Shown: positions 46,238 to 56,886, counted from the stretch's first letter. The stretch is 60,000 bases of DNA from Diphasiastrum complanatum (GCA_029204225.1 CM055107.1:29601410-29661409), one strand, 5' to 3'. Numbers and translations are program-made. Notes: generated from the letters alone by a model not told the origin.

Positions 46238-46870
46238 CACCCTCTTAATTTGAATCCATGAATGCTTTGGCCTTCAAACTTAGTTCTGCACAAAATTTTC
46301 TGTGTGCATCCAAGCTTAATGTTTTAGTGAAAATATCCGCTTTCATATCTTGTGTTTGATAGTATTGCAAGTTTACCAAGTTTGTCGAGAACTTTGCTTC
46401 TGACATAGTGTTACTTAATTTCCATGTGCTTACTCCTAGAATGAAATCTACGGTTGGCTGATAAATCAATAGCACTTTGATTATCTAAAAATAAAATTGT
46501 CGGAGCCTATTGTTTCGGACTAACATCTGAAAGTAAGTTCTTCAACCATACTGCTTCCTTTGTAGATTGAGAGGCTGCGATATACTCTGATTTAATATAA
46601 GATAGGTAATTGAAGTTTTTTTGTGACTGTTCCATGAAATAGGACCATTATTGAGGAAGAATGTAGATCCATAAGTGGATTTACAAGTGTCTACCATAAG
46701 AGAAAATTTGGCCTTGGAAAGGGCTCTATAAGGATTGCCACATAGGATGACAATTTTTTGGCAATGTAAAATACTAAAATAAAATCTTTTTCTGTCCGCA
46801 GTCCTGCCCACACAATCTTCGATGTTATTATGTGCATGATGTAGTCTGTGGCTGAAAAAATCATAAAGAG
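46238..46870 (-). pseudogene. Co-5 RNase H (broken)
   Basis: Copia RNase H in pieces: STYGSTFFLNNGPISWNSHK at 46542-46811, then, in other frames, degraded DNQSAI-like sequence. The copia end signature DMKADIFTKTLSLDAHRKF falls in the frame at 46245-46475. RT proper is almost entirely missing between this and the integrase. Confidence 0.8.
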
Positions 46871-46877
46871 ACGATTA

Positions 46878-47160
46878 CGATGCCATTAGAAATCCCTCAA
46901 CGAGAGCTTTTCAATGACACCCAAGATGACCCAGTTCCGAGCAACGGTGAAGAAGTTATGGCCAGTCAAAGTTTTGGTTGGTCAACACTTGGTCAACCTG
47001 ATATCTATTTCAAGCACAGTCAACTACACTTGAAATAGATATCTGGTTGACCAAGTGTTGACCGACCAAAACTTTGACCGGCCATAACTTTTTCACCATA
47101 GCTCAAAACTGGGTTGGGTGTCGTTAAAAAGATCTCGTCGAGGGCTTTCTAATGGCACCG
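46878..47160. repeat. Long foldback inverted repeat inside Co-5
   Basis: Arms 46878-47014 and 47029-47160 are imperfect inverted complements (about 135 bp each) around a 14-nt loop. The centre ATATCTATTTCAAG / CTTGAAATAGATAT is perfect. The arm sequence is unrelated to copia and sits exactly where integrase coding stops and most of RT is missing. Confidence 0.9.
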
Positions 47161-47354
47161 ATGTATTCTTCTCCGTTGTTGGACCTCAGCTTTTTAATTC
47201 TTTTACCAGTTTCATTTTCTGCACGCTCTTTGAATTGTTGAAAGATTTTGAAAGCCTCTGATTTTTGCTTAATGAAATAAACAGCTGTTCTTCTGAAATA
47301 GTCATCAATTAAGGTAATGAAATACTTTGCATCAAGCAACAACGAAGTTTGCAT
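47161..47354 (-). pseudogene. Co-5 integrase core fragment
   Basis: Reads AKYFITLIDDYFRRTAVYFI, then KIKKLRSNNGEEYIG-type sequence (second catalytic Asp replaced by Asn: RSNNGEEY against RSDNGGEY), then runs into the foldback. Confidence 0.8.
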
Positions 47355-47621
47355 TGGACCACATATATATGAATGAACAATGTCTAAAACATCTTTTGTT
47401 GCATGTCTATGACTCGATCCACAGGAATCCTAGTCTGTTTTCCAAGGATGCAGCTATGACAGGCAGGAAGTCGACTTTGTTGGTTGGATAGTTGAGATCA
47501 TAGTAATACTTTATTGACAAGAACAGAGGTTTTCAAGGCTTGAACAATGTGCCAATCTATATAAGTATCCATGCCTCTTGCCAAGTGCAAGGATCTTATT
47601 TGTCCTATCGATAATTCGGCA
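47355..47621 (-). pseudogene. Co-5 pre-integrase region (degraded)
   Basis: Minus-strand frames contain LHLARGMDTYIDWH and a Cys/His-bearing stretch ending CHSCILGKQTRIPV, which fits a degraded copia zinc finger. Confidence 0.6.
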
Positions 47622-48250
47622 TCAATCAGAATCAAACTTTACTTTATGACCTAAATCAGTGATTCTACTTACTGATAACAGATTCGTAGAGGGTTTAGGT
47701 ACATACAAAACATTTGATAGTAGTTTGAATTGATCATGCATCAATCTTACAGTGCCTTCACCTTCGATAGTGTGTGTGCTATTGTCGCCAACATAAATGT
47801 ATTTCTTTGTACTATAAGGCATATAGGAGTGAAAATGCTCACAATGACTGGTCATATGTTGAGTAGCTCCAGAATCCAAAAACCAAGAATTATTGAATAA
47901 TGCCTTGTGGTCTTTGACCATAAACGCTCCTTCGTCCATGTCGAGTTCGGGAGATGTTGTGACTGTAGTCGCTTGTTGATCTGGTTGTTTGTTGGCATTC
48001 TTTGCTTTTAATACCTTGCAATCCTGAATCTCATGACTAGTGTGTTTGCAATACTTACTGAACATCTTCTTTTTCGACTGTGGATTTGATAATTGCTCTT
48101 GAATTTGCGTCGGCTTCTGATTTGATGCAAATTGCTTAGAGCCTTTATGCTTCTATCGTTTTGAGCCTTTACTGACATATAGGGCATGAGATGATGATGA
48201 AATCGACTAAATGTATTGACTTCTTCGATTGTCTTCATGCAACAACATAT
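47622..48250 (-). pseudogene. Co-5 protease and gag zinc knuckle
   Basis: The frame at 47622-48065 holds the knuckle CKHTSHEIQDC (first Cys changed in context) and the protease site SWFLDSGATQHMTSHCEHFH. The conserved end QFKLLSNVLYVPKPSTNLLS follows. Gag upstream to about 48250 is broken by frame changes. Confidence 0.83.
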
Positions 48251-48291
48251 TGATTTACTTTCAATAGTGGAGAATGTCATATAAAGGACTG

Positions 48292-48720
48292 CTTGTGACA
48301 GCTGAAAGAAAAGACAACTTGTTTCATACAAGTGTCTTGAATCCTGTTGACCAAGTTCTTGTGACTTCAGAAGAAGACAATAAGAACGAATTATGGCATA
48401 AAAGGATGTGCCACTGTAGCATGAGCACACTCTATAAGATGTCAAGAAACAAAATGGCAGAAGGGATGGACAAATCCTTGTGACAGCTGAAAGAAAAGAC
48501 AACTTGTATCATACAAATGTCCTGAATCTCGTTGACCAAGTTCTTATGACTTTAGAAGAAGACAATAAGAACGAATTATGGCATAAAAGGATGTGCCACT
48601 GTAGCATGAGCACACTCTATAAGATGTCAAGAAACAAAATGGTAGAAGGGATGGATGTCACTGACAGGAAAATCAGACTGTGTGAATCATGTTTGAACGG
48701 AAAAGGGTATAAAAAATGAA
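48292..48720 (+). pseudogene. Copia pre-integrase segment, tandemly duplicated on the opposite strand
   Basis: Two head-to-tail copies (unit 185 bp, from 48292 and from 48477) each encode NKNELWHKRMCHCSMSTLYK on the plus strand. Only the second continues to the Cys pair (KIRLCESCLNGKGYKK). This is the His-His-Cys-Cys finger of copia integrase, but inverted relative to Co-5, so it is either an inverted piece or a separate fragment. Confidence 0.85.
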
Positions 48721-48879
48721 TTAAAAAAAAATGAACATTATCACAAAACGACTGAAAATACAGACATGCATGCACACACACATAACACACAAATATATGT
48801 CTAAGGAATAGCAAGGCTCATGATATCACCGTAATTTACTCACGTTCACTACCGTGTCCAGCGGGATGCCTTCGAGAGT
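48721..48879. other. Junction between Co-5 region and Gy-3
   Basis: A-rich with a short CACACA run at 48769-48790. No domain seen. Confidence 0.4.
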
Positions 48880-49425
48880 TTTAAGCTTAGCGTAGCCCAA
48901 AGCCCTTGGCCAGTAAACTTAAGTTTGCCCTTATGTACTTTCGTTTGATAGAGAAGGACTCTATCTCCTTCTTTAATTCCTTCAACTTAATATGGCGGTC
49001 ATGCCAATCTTGTTGACGTCTTTTGGGCCCTTGTTGTGCGTGCACACTAATGACTCTTGTTTTGCAAAGCTTATGGAGGTGGAATAGCCTCTAGGCAAGG
49101 ATCTGACTTTCGTCTAGTTTCAAATCGTAGGCTACCCGTAAAGATGGGACAGAGAATTCTACAGGCATCACGGCCTCTTGTCCATACGTGAGTTGGAATG
49201 GTGTCGTGCCAGTGGCCTTTTTGGGTGTTGTTCGATACGCCCATAAAGCGGCATGTAACTTGAAATCCCAATTCGACCGACTGGCTTCCACCATCTTCGT
49301 GAGGATTTCGCATAGGACCTTATTCGTGGACTCAACCTACCTGTTACATCTTGGGTAATATGGGACACTTTTGCGATAAACAACTAGGAAGGTCGACAAC
49401 AAGTGTTCAATTACTGTGTTCAAAA
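48880..49425 (-). pseudogene. Gy-3 integrase, second part
   Basis: Continues from the other side of TRG-1: the catalytic Asp context ends at the insertion and the core resumes here, with a stop before VESTNK and then MVEASRSNWDFKLHAALWAY and FQLTYGQEAVMPVEF. The C-terminal segment VLLYQTKVHKGKLKFTGQG near 48900-48960 follows after frame changes. Confidence 0.85.
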
Positions 49426-49430
49426 AGTGT
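49426..49430. repeat. Target site duplication of TRG-1, left copy
   Basis: AGTGT is identical to 54658-54662. Confidence 0.92.
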
Positions 49431-50350
49431 TGTTGCGCCGGCGCCTCAAAGGGCGCTGGGACTTGAGCGGTTTCCCCAACACGCGCTTAAGTCTAACATT
49501 CATCCATCATGCACTTACGTAAAAGCCAACTCATAAACGTAACAAGCTTAACCATTCAGACTTAAGAAAACTGGGATCCCAACCAACCCGAAAGCCAACT
49601 CAGAATCCGTCCCCAAAAGGTAACCAAAGGCAAAGACAAGCCACACATGAAACCCAAGGCATAGTGGTCGCCAAACTGACCAATTGGCATAGCGGCAAGC
49701 CCCATGTCGATGACAGGGACCCTTAGACGCCAGCGACGCAAAAAGGTTGTAGTAAGGGTCCTTCCACTTGGACCAGTCCCGGAGGCGAAACCGAAATGGT
49801 AATCATCCCCAAGGATCAACTTTATTAGATTTGGAAGATGTTACATTCATACATAGACTGACCGGTCTCGGGGCCACCAACACGTGCTGGGCATTGTGCC
49901 TGGCTCGTGCTGGTAGAGGGAGCTGAGACCTGGCGACTGGATTCCTGGCGCTGGTTGAGCTGCCCAAGTTTCTGTCTGCCGGACTCCCCCTATAGTTCTG
50001 CTGTGATTCGGCGCACCCCCTCTGGTTTGAAACATAGTGCTTTCTGGTAAAGCACGCTTTTTAGGACTTAGTTTTTATTTTGTTGATTAAGCCTGGCAAG
50101 CTTGGCAGAATCAGTCTGGCTCCCGGACATGGGTCCCGGGAGCCGTCCCGGCGGCCGAATCAACCTGCTTTCCTGACTAGGCCATGACTCGAGCTCCAGA
50201 GCTAGCTCATGACTTTGTGACTACTTGACTGGCTCACCACAGGTGGGAAGCTCAGTCCTTGACGTTCTAACTTGCTCTGGGACCTTAGGGAGTGTCACCC
50301 CTTTGAGTCTTACAGGGCACGCTGGGTGCACCCGAGTCAGCTTTACAACA
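49431..50350 (-). repeat. TRG-1 3' LTR
   Basis: 920 bp, plus-strand ends TGTTGCGCCGG and TTTACAACA. Nearly identical in sequence to 53747-54657 and 35106-36025. Confidence 0.95.
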
Positions 50351-50717
50351 TCCTCCCCTCGTTTGAGAAAGCTGATGTCCTCATCAGGGCCAAACTAGAA
50401 CCTAAGACTCATGGCACGGGCTTAATTCACCGGCCAGACTTTAGTCACATATACAAGGGCACGGGCTTGATTCACCGGCCAAAGGAAACCAACTGTAAAG
50501 CAGAGTAATGATATTGTGTTTTACACCCAGCACAGGAAAAGTGTAGATCTAGTTCACTTACGTAAAACCTGTGTGAAGCTGCTGCACTCAGACATCAAAC
50601 TGAAGCTCACTCCTCAATGAGAAATGCGGCTTACTTTATTAGCATGAAAGAAAAAGGTACTCACGGCTCCCTTAAGCCTCAGATATGTCGTTGTCGTCGC
50701 ACATCTGGATGAGTCCC
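50351..50717 (-). other. TRG-1 3' untranslated region with polypurine tract
   Basis: The polypurine tract (minus GAGGGGAGGA) lies at 50351-50360, abutting the LTR. The fragment CACGGGCTT..TTCACCGGCCA occurs twice (50414 and 50460). Confidence 0.75.
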
Positions 50718-52569
50718 CTAGGACTCCAGATATTTTGTTTGGTCGTCCAGGTTGAGCTCCTTGAGCTCTGCATCGGCACTTAGATTCACCTTTGACGTAG
50801 AAACTGCAGGCAATGTTGGCTCCATTTGACCTCGCGTCAGCTGGTTTGTCACTGTTGGATGTCTTTCGTTAAAAAAGTGAGCTTTCGCTTGGTCACACAA
50901 GGTGAGCTCCTTGAGCTCTGCATCGGCACTTGAATTCACCTTTGATGTAGAGACTATAGGCAATGTTGGCTCCATTTGTTCCCGTGTCAGCTGGTCTGTC
51001 ACTGTTGGTTGTCCTTCGTTAAATAGGTGAATGAGATTGGGAGGAATGGTTGGCTCAGGTTCATTTGTGTCGTTCTTTTCTAGTTGGTCCCCTGGCACAG
51101 CTCTGACGACACAAGGTCTCCTGCCATTATATAATAACACAAGGTTAACCCCTTTTGCCAAGAAGGCCACCACATGTTCGTTAAACCAGCTTAATCCCAA
51201 AATAGCGTCGAAGGCATCCATCTTCAAGATTGTGAACGTTAGTCGATTCTTCCAGGCTCCCAGAGAGATTGGTAAGTTGGTTGCCAATCTACAAGTGGTC
51301 ATTGTACCTTTCGCGGTCTCCACACAAATAGGAGTCACATTTTCTTCACATTGGATGTCCAATTCTCCTGTCAGTTTCTCTGACAAGTAGTTATGTGACG
51401 CCCCCAGGTCTACCATGAAGTAAATGATCCTGCCTTGAATACAGCCTTTCAGGTACAATAACTTGGATCCTCTCGCAGGAGTCGCCATAAGATGTTCACG
51501 ATAAGCCGCAAGTGCTCCTATCTGTTGCAAGGCATTCAGGTCAGACTCCGTCAAATCCGTTTCTGGGTCCTCTTCATCATCTTGTTCACCATCTTCTTGA
51601 TCAAATGCCTCTCTCTCCATCCTATCAAATCCTTCAATGGCAGCCATGATTTGCTTATTCAATGGTTTGGGGCATGACCTCCAAGAGTGACCTTGCTGAT
51701 GACAGTTGAAGCAACACATGGAACTGCCCACTGTTGGTGAGCTGTTGCTGTGACTAGCTGAAGGTCCAACATTGTTTCTTCTCTGGAACATGTTCCCTCC
51801 ATTGTTGCCTTGGTTGCCAAACCCTGTTTTTGTTGGGAATTTATTCACGCTACTCGAGGCTTGGTTGCCATTTGGAGCTGAGTCCCCCCTTGAAAAGAAG
51901 CTCGGACTCGGTCTGGATACTCTTGTTGAGGTTGCGGGAGCAGCTGGTGCCAATGTGCTCTCATAATCACAAACCATTTCAGCCGCTCGAATAGTTGAGT
52001 TGAAATCATGGGGCATGTAGCTGTCTATCGCACGCCGGGTCCAGGATTGCATTCCAGACAATAGGTAATGAGTTTTGTCCGCCTCGGACATATCTTCAAT
52101 AACCCATACACTCTGTCTGAATCTATTGAGGTACTCTCGCAATGACCCTTTCTGTTTGAGCCCCGATAATTCTGTCCTCAATCTCATGTGTGAATCCTTC
52201 GGTATGAACTCCTCTCGTAACACGGCTTTGAATGCGTCCCATGTTTGAAAATGCATTCCTGCCATCCGGTACCAATTTGTAGTGTAGCCCTCAAAATATG
52301 CTAATGCCAAGTCAGTTCTTTCTTCCTCAGGAGTGTTCATCAGACGGAAGTAATGGTCCATGTGAAACAACCAATCTTCCACAACTCGAATGTCACGCTC
52401 TCCTTTGAAAGTAGGTGGTGCTTTCACTTTGGCAGTCTTTCTTGGGCCCTCCGTGGTTCGCGCTCGTGGTTCTCTTGGTAACTGTGGAGGAGGCGCCACT
52501 GCATTCTCCCTAGTTGCTTCCAACTCTTCAAACCTGGCTTCGAGCTGTGAGCCCGTCTCTCATTTCTCT
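50718..52569 (-). pseudogene. TRG-1 Gag-protease main frame
   Basis: An open frame of over 600 codons down to 50718. Order: Gag capsid-type domain (PPTFKGERDIRVVEDWLFHM, then AYFEGYTTNWYRMAG, then FIPKDSHMRLRTELSGLKQK), a Ser/Asn-rich linker, one zinc knuckle (CCFNCHQQGHSWRSC) and an acidic stretch. A retropepsin-like domain follows (IIYFMVDLGASHNYLS, then AILGLSWF). The usual active-site DSG is DLG here, which would be expected to harm catalysis. After the protease, a 46-residue segment is repeated twice (VSTSKVN.SADAELKEL). The frame upstream is closed by TGA near 52570; the true start is probably the ATG at 52915, two frame changes away. Confidence 0.88.
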
Positions 52570-52915
52570 AGCAAGGTTAATTTGAGTAAGATTCATGGCT
52601 CGCAAGGATGTTTGCCATTCTTTCCTTTCGGTTTCTCTATCCTTCTTCACCTCACTAAGCCGTCATTGCGCTTGATAAGTATTGTCGCATCTTCACTTCA
52701 AAGAGGTCCTGTTGCTCCTCTGGCAAGGGTTCATCTCTTGGTGTAGGTTCAGAAGGGCCACCCATCTCTTCATGGAGGGGAGCCACTGTGGAGTGCATAC
52801 GCTCTTTCTTTCTCGACTTGGACCTGGTGCCATCTCGATGCATGCGAGAGCTGTATTCTCGAGTCAGCTCTTCTCCGTCCGTCAGTGCTCGTAACTCTTC
52901 AAGATGGTCCTCCAT
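52570..52915 (-). pseudogene. TRG-1 Gag N-terminal part (frameshifted)
   Basis: The ATG at 52915 opens MEDHLEELRALTDGEELTRE, a charged region ending QYLSSAMTA and a stop at 52655. In another frame LSEVKKDRETERKEWQTSLR continues toward 52560, and the main frame then takes over. The charged, coiled-coil-like composition fits a Gag N-terminus. Two small frame changes are needed. Confidence 0.65.
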
Positions 52916-53731
52916 TATAGTCAGAGGTGTACTTCCAGCAAATTATCGCCTCAATCCTTTTTATATTTGAAGCTCTCCCTTCTGTCAGCCGGGCCCCACA
53001 GCTCTCTTTTCTTCTTTATTAAATCAGCTTCAATGAAAATATCCCTTCCTCAAACTTAGCACGTCCACATCACCTGAGAGCCAAGTAGGAACCAGGTCAT
53101 TTGTGTCCAAGCAAGCACACGACAAACGGAACATACCAACCAAAGCAAACACAGAGGATCCCTCTCAAGCCACAAACCCCCCTGAGACCGGACGTAGGAC
53201 CTTTGCCTAGCCGCGCCCACACAAATCTATCACAGAATTAGCCCACGGGGAAACATCCATCCAACCATCCGTGCTTTCACCATTAAGCAGCACATTGCCT
53301 CAGTCACGCCCCACCACTTTTTGGTCGATAGCCCTTATAGCTAAATGATCGGCAGCTATCCCGCACCGGCAGCTAACCACCCGTGCTTTACACCCGAATT
53401 CGAGCAGCATCTCTGTATCAATGGTTAACCCGTACAGTTCGAATATGTCGCCCCGCACCCCACAAGGTACAGACCGTGCTTTCACCTACCTAGGCAGCAC
53501 TTTGCCTCATCCGTCCTACGTGCAGACAGCGCCAGGCCCGAACCGCGAGAACTGACCGTGCTTACACCTCGAGGGCAGCACTTTGACTCATCAAGTCCCC
53601 CGTTCTGCCGACCACCCCGACCGTGGACGCACCCGTGCTTACACTGTGGGCAGCACCTTGCGCAACGGTTGTCCTGACAAATCCCAAAACGTGGCCATCC
53701 CTGTGAGACTTGCGTAGCTGACCGGCTAGTC
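52916..53731 (-). other. TRG-1 leader with five phased hairpin-like repeats
   Basis: Five units lie at 53269-53302, 53382-53410, 53474-53510, 53556-53590 and 53632-53660. Each has CCGTGCTTNCACC followed 8-17 bases later by GCAGCAC, with GTGCT and AGCAC able to pair; several continue TTTGCCTCA. Spacing is about 75-115 bp. No protein frame of note. Possible roles (packaging, dimerisation, translation) are inference. Confidence 0.75.
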
Positions 53732-53744
53732 GGCTCTGATACCA
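53732..53744 (-). other. TRG-1 primer binding site, initiator Met tRNA type
   Basis: On the minus strand it reads TGGTATCAGAGCC, two bases from the 5' LTR edge. Confidence 0.93.
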
Positions 53745-53746
53745 CA

Positions 53747-54657
53747 TGTTGCGCCGACGCCTCAAAGGGCGCTGGGACTTGAGCGGTTTTTCCAACACGC
53801 GCTTAAGTCTAGCATTCATCCATCATGCACTTACGTAAAAGCCAACTCAGAAACGTAACAAGCTTAACCATTCAGACTTAAGAAAACTGGGATCCCAACC
53901 AACCCGAAAGCCAACTCAGAATCCGTCCCCAAAAGGTAACCAAAGGCAAAGACAAGCCACACATGAAACCCAAGGCATAGTGGTCGCCAAACTGACCAAT
54001 TGGCATAGCGGCAAGCCCCATGTCGATGATAGGGACCCTTAGGCGCCAGCGACGCAAAAAGGTTGTAGTAAGGGTCCTTCCACTTGGACCAGTCCCGGAG
54101 GCGAAACCGAAATGGTAATCATCCCCAAGGATCAACTTTATTAGATTTGGAAGAGGTTACATTCATACATAGACTGACCGGTCTCGGGGCCACCAACACG
54201 TGCTGGGCATTGTGCCTGGCTCGTGCTGGTAGAGGGAGCTGAGACCTGGCGACTGGATTCCTGGCGCTGGTTGAGCTGCCCAAGTTTCTGTCTGCCGGAC
54301 TCCCCCTATAATTCTGCTGTAATTCGGCGCACCCCCTCTGGTTTGAAACATAGTGCTTTCTGGTAAAGCACGCTTTTTAGGACTTAGTTTTTATTTTGCT
54401 GATTAAGCCTGGCAGAATCAGTCTGGCTCCCGGACATGGGTCCCGGGAGCCGTCCCGGCGGCCGAATCAACCTGCTTTCCTGACTAGACCATGACTCGAG
54501 CTCCAGAGCTAGCTCATGACTTTGTGACTCCTTGACTGGCTCACCACAGGTCGGAGGCTCAGTCCTTGACGTTCTAACTTGCTCTGGGACCTTAGGGAGT
54601 GTCACCCCTTTGAGTCTTACAGGGCACGCTGGGTGCACCCGAGTCAGCTTTACAACA
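53747..54657 (-). repeat. TRG-1 5' LTR
   Basis: 911 bp; ends as in the 3' LTR. Small indels account for the 9-bp length difference. Confidence 0.95.
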
Positions 54658-54662
54658 AGTGT
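54658..54662. repeat. Target site duplication of TRG-1, right copy
   Basis: AGTGT is identical to 49426-49430. These bases also belong to the Gy-3 integrase codons at the insertion point. Confidence 0.92.
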
Positions 54663-54991
54663 GTATCCCTATCGCTGACGATTTCGAGTGGGCAACCAAA
54701 TCGTACAATGATCTGCTCATAAAGGAACCGAACAGTGGTTTTGGCATCGGCGTTTTTTACCGCCCAAGCCTCTGCCCACTTCGTGCAATAATCTATTGCC
54801 ACGATAATATATCTTGCTTGTGTGAATCGCGCGGCGGGACTGATTGGTCCTACATAATCAATACCCCATTTAAAAAATGCTTGTTCAGATAAAATGGGGG
54901 TTGAAGGCATATAATCTAAAAATTGTGGCCTTTTGGCTCTTTGGCACACATCACAAGCTTTTACAAAGTTATGAGTGTCCTTAAATAGCAA
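54658..54991 (-). pseudogene. Gy-3 integrase, first part
   Basis: Contains the second half of the zinc finger (NFVKACDVCQRAKRP) and the core start (FFKWGIDYVGPISPAARFTQ, then IVAIDYCTKWAEAWAVKNAD). It ends in the second catalytic Asp context (VSDRDTH), where TRG-1 begins. The coding sequence resumes at 49425. Confidence 0.9.
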
Positions 54992-55773
54992 AGGCCACCA
55001 ATACCCAGCTAGTAAGATCTTCCTAGCTATGTTTTCTGAGGCAAAGTTCCACCACCAACTCCTTCGTGTAACAAGGATATGATGGGAATAATCTCGCCCT
55101 CAGTCAAACATCGTCTAATCACACCGTCTGCACCCTTTCTATAAAGTTGCCCCGCTATAAGTGTATAGGGTGCCACCTTGTAGATAAGTGCGCGTTGGGC
55201 TGGTTTCGACAACGTCGGATCTAGCACCCCCGTCGTTAAAAACTCTGTGATGTCTTTGGCCCACATGGGGGTACAATCAACTTGAAAAAGTATTGCATCG
55301 GGTAGGTCATCATTGATGTCCTCCGTTGGTTTCTCATCACTCGGTATTCTAGATAGATGATCAGCGACAAATCCTTTGAGCACAACGATACGAAATTCGA
55401 ATTCTTGTAGTAATAGCAACCGACGTGTGATTCTACATGTTGTGCAAGTTTTGTTCACGAGGTAAACTAACGCTTGATGATCTGTGAAAAATACAAAGAG
55501 TTTACCTAGAAGATAATGTCGAAACTTCTGGATGGCATAAATCATCGCTAATGCTCCTCTCTCGGTTGTGGTGTAGTTCATCTCCGCAGATGTTAATTGC
55601 CTACTAAGAAAATGAATTGGATAGTCCTTCTTGTACTCTCCGAGTTGAGTTAGCACTGCACCGATGGCAAACTTCGATGCATCAGTGTGCACATGAAATT
55701 CCTTCATGTAATCTGGAGCTCGCAAGATAGGAGCAGTTGTCAAGGTGTGTTTGAGTTCTTGGAAGGCCTTTCT
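54992..55773 (-). pseudogene. Gy-3 RNase H and linker
   Basis: Open 55027-55743: FHVHTDASKFAIGAVLTQLG, NYTTTERGALAMIYAIQKF, FFTDHQALVYLVNKTCTTC, then ADHLSRIPSDEKPTEDINDD and YTLIAGQLYRKGADGVIRRC. The frame changes near 55035, shortly before the integrase zinc finger. A stop at 55744-55773 separates it from RT. Confidence 0.9.
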
Positions 55774-56886
55774 TTATTCATCCGTGCACTTAGAATTTAC
55801 GGTCACTCTGTATATCCATCGTACTTTACTAGCAAAATCGCGAATATGGCAACGATAGTGATTAGCGTGACCCATAAAACAATAAGCGTCTCGGACCATT
55901 TTAGGTTCTGGCCTCTCAACGATGACTTTGATCTTCACTAGGTCAGTGGCAATCCCATTGCGCGATATAATGTGACCAATTACGACGCCGTGGGTGACCC
56001 ATATCTGACATTTTTCAGGATTAAGAGAAATACCATACCTCTGGCATTGTATGAAAATACGTTCGAGTACGGCCAGGTGCGTGGATTCTTCCGAGTGCAC
56101 CCCAAGGTCATCAAGATAGATCTCAAGGTTGTCACCAATGAGATCATAAAATGCTGCTTGCATGACACGTTGGAAGGTACATGGCGCATTACACAATCCA
56201 AAGGGCATAACGCGCCTGCAGAAGATACCCCATTCCGTAGCAAAAGCCATTTTGGGTTGGTCTTCTTCAGAGATAACAACTAAGTTGTATCCACTGAAGC
56301 CATCTAGGAAAGAGTAAACTTCATCCCCAGCTAGGTTTTCCAATATGGATTCGCCATTCGGGATTGGAAAATGGTCTCTTTCTGTGGAAGCGTTTAATTT
56401 GCGATGGTCGACACAGATACGAAGCTTCCCGTTCTTCTTTGGGACCACAACGATAGGTGATACCCAATCTGTATGTTCCACCTCGTAGATGAAACCTGCC
56501 TCCAAGAGCTTTTGGAGTTCTTCTTTGATGCGTGCTCTGTAGATCGGATTACAATGATAAGGTCTACTGGCATGGGGTTTAGCATCCGTCTTTAGTGGGA
56601 TTCTATGCACGGCAACCGAGGGATCTACCCCCTTCATGTCCTTGTAGTTCCATGCGAAGTTATGACGATATTTTCTAAGGAGCTTCTCTAAGGCCAGACG
56701 TTGTTCAGCGTTGAGGTGTGCTCCAATATGGACAAACTTTTCCTCTGTCTCATCAGGCTCTTGAAGATTTAACTTTATGGTTTGAGCGGGGCCATCATAT
56801 GGCTCATTCCCCTCTGGCTCCCGTTGAGCTTGAGGCAGGTGGATAGTTACATCTTCAATGGTGAAGTCCTTGAAATGGTTGGGCAC
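55774..56886 (-). pseudogene. Gy-3 reverse transcriptase, open for 370 codons
   Basis: The best-preserved RT in the window. It starts PNHFKDFTIEDVTIHLPQAQ and contains NFAWNYKDMKGVDPSVAVHR, FIYEVEHTDWVSPIVVVPKK, SFLDGFSGYNLVVISEEDQP, MPFGLCNAPCTFQRVMQAAF and the catalytic-site variant YLDDLGVHSEE. The thumb segment NGIATDLVKIKVIVERPEPK follows, and the frame is open until just before RNase H. No internal stop. It is expected to be part of a longer polyprotein, so the Met is not a true start. Confidence 0.92.

Larger units (their letters stand above)
49431..54657 (-). mobile_element. TRG-1: LTR retrotransposon with gag and protease but no pol
   Basis: A 5227-bp element on the minus strand. 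5' LTR 54657-53747, primer site 53744-53732, hairpin-repeat leader, gag-protease frame, polypurine tract (GAGGGGAGGA) and 3' LTR 50350-49431. Only about 3.4 kb lies between the LTRs, and no RT, RNase H or integrase motif is visible in any frame. It must have depended on enzymes from another element. The architecture fits the non-autonomous gag-only elements known from plants (TR-GAG type). LTR copies are very similar, so the insertion is fairly recent relative to its Gy-3 host. Confidence 0.93.

Noticed and set aside
49562-50035. Open frames in the TRG-1 LTR, repeated at 35275-35785 and 53878-54351
   Set aside because: They recur in every LTR copy with frame-breaking differences and show no domain. 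LTR sequence, not genes.
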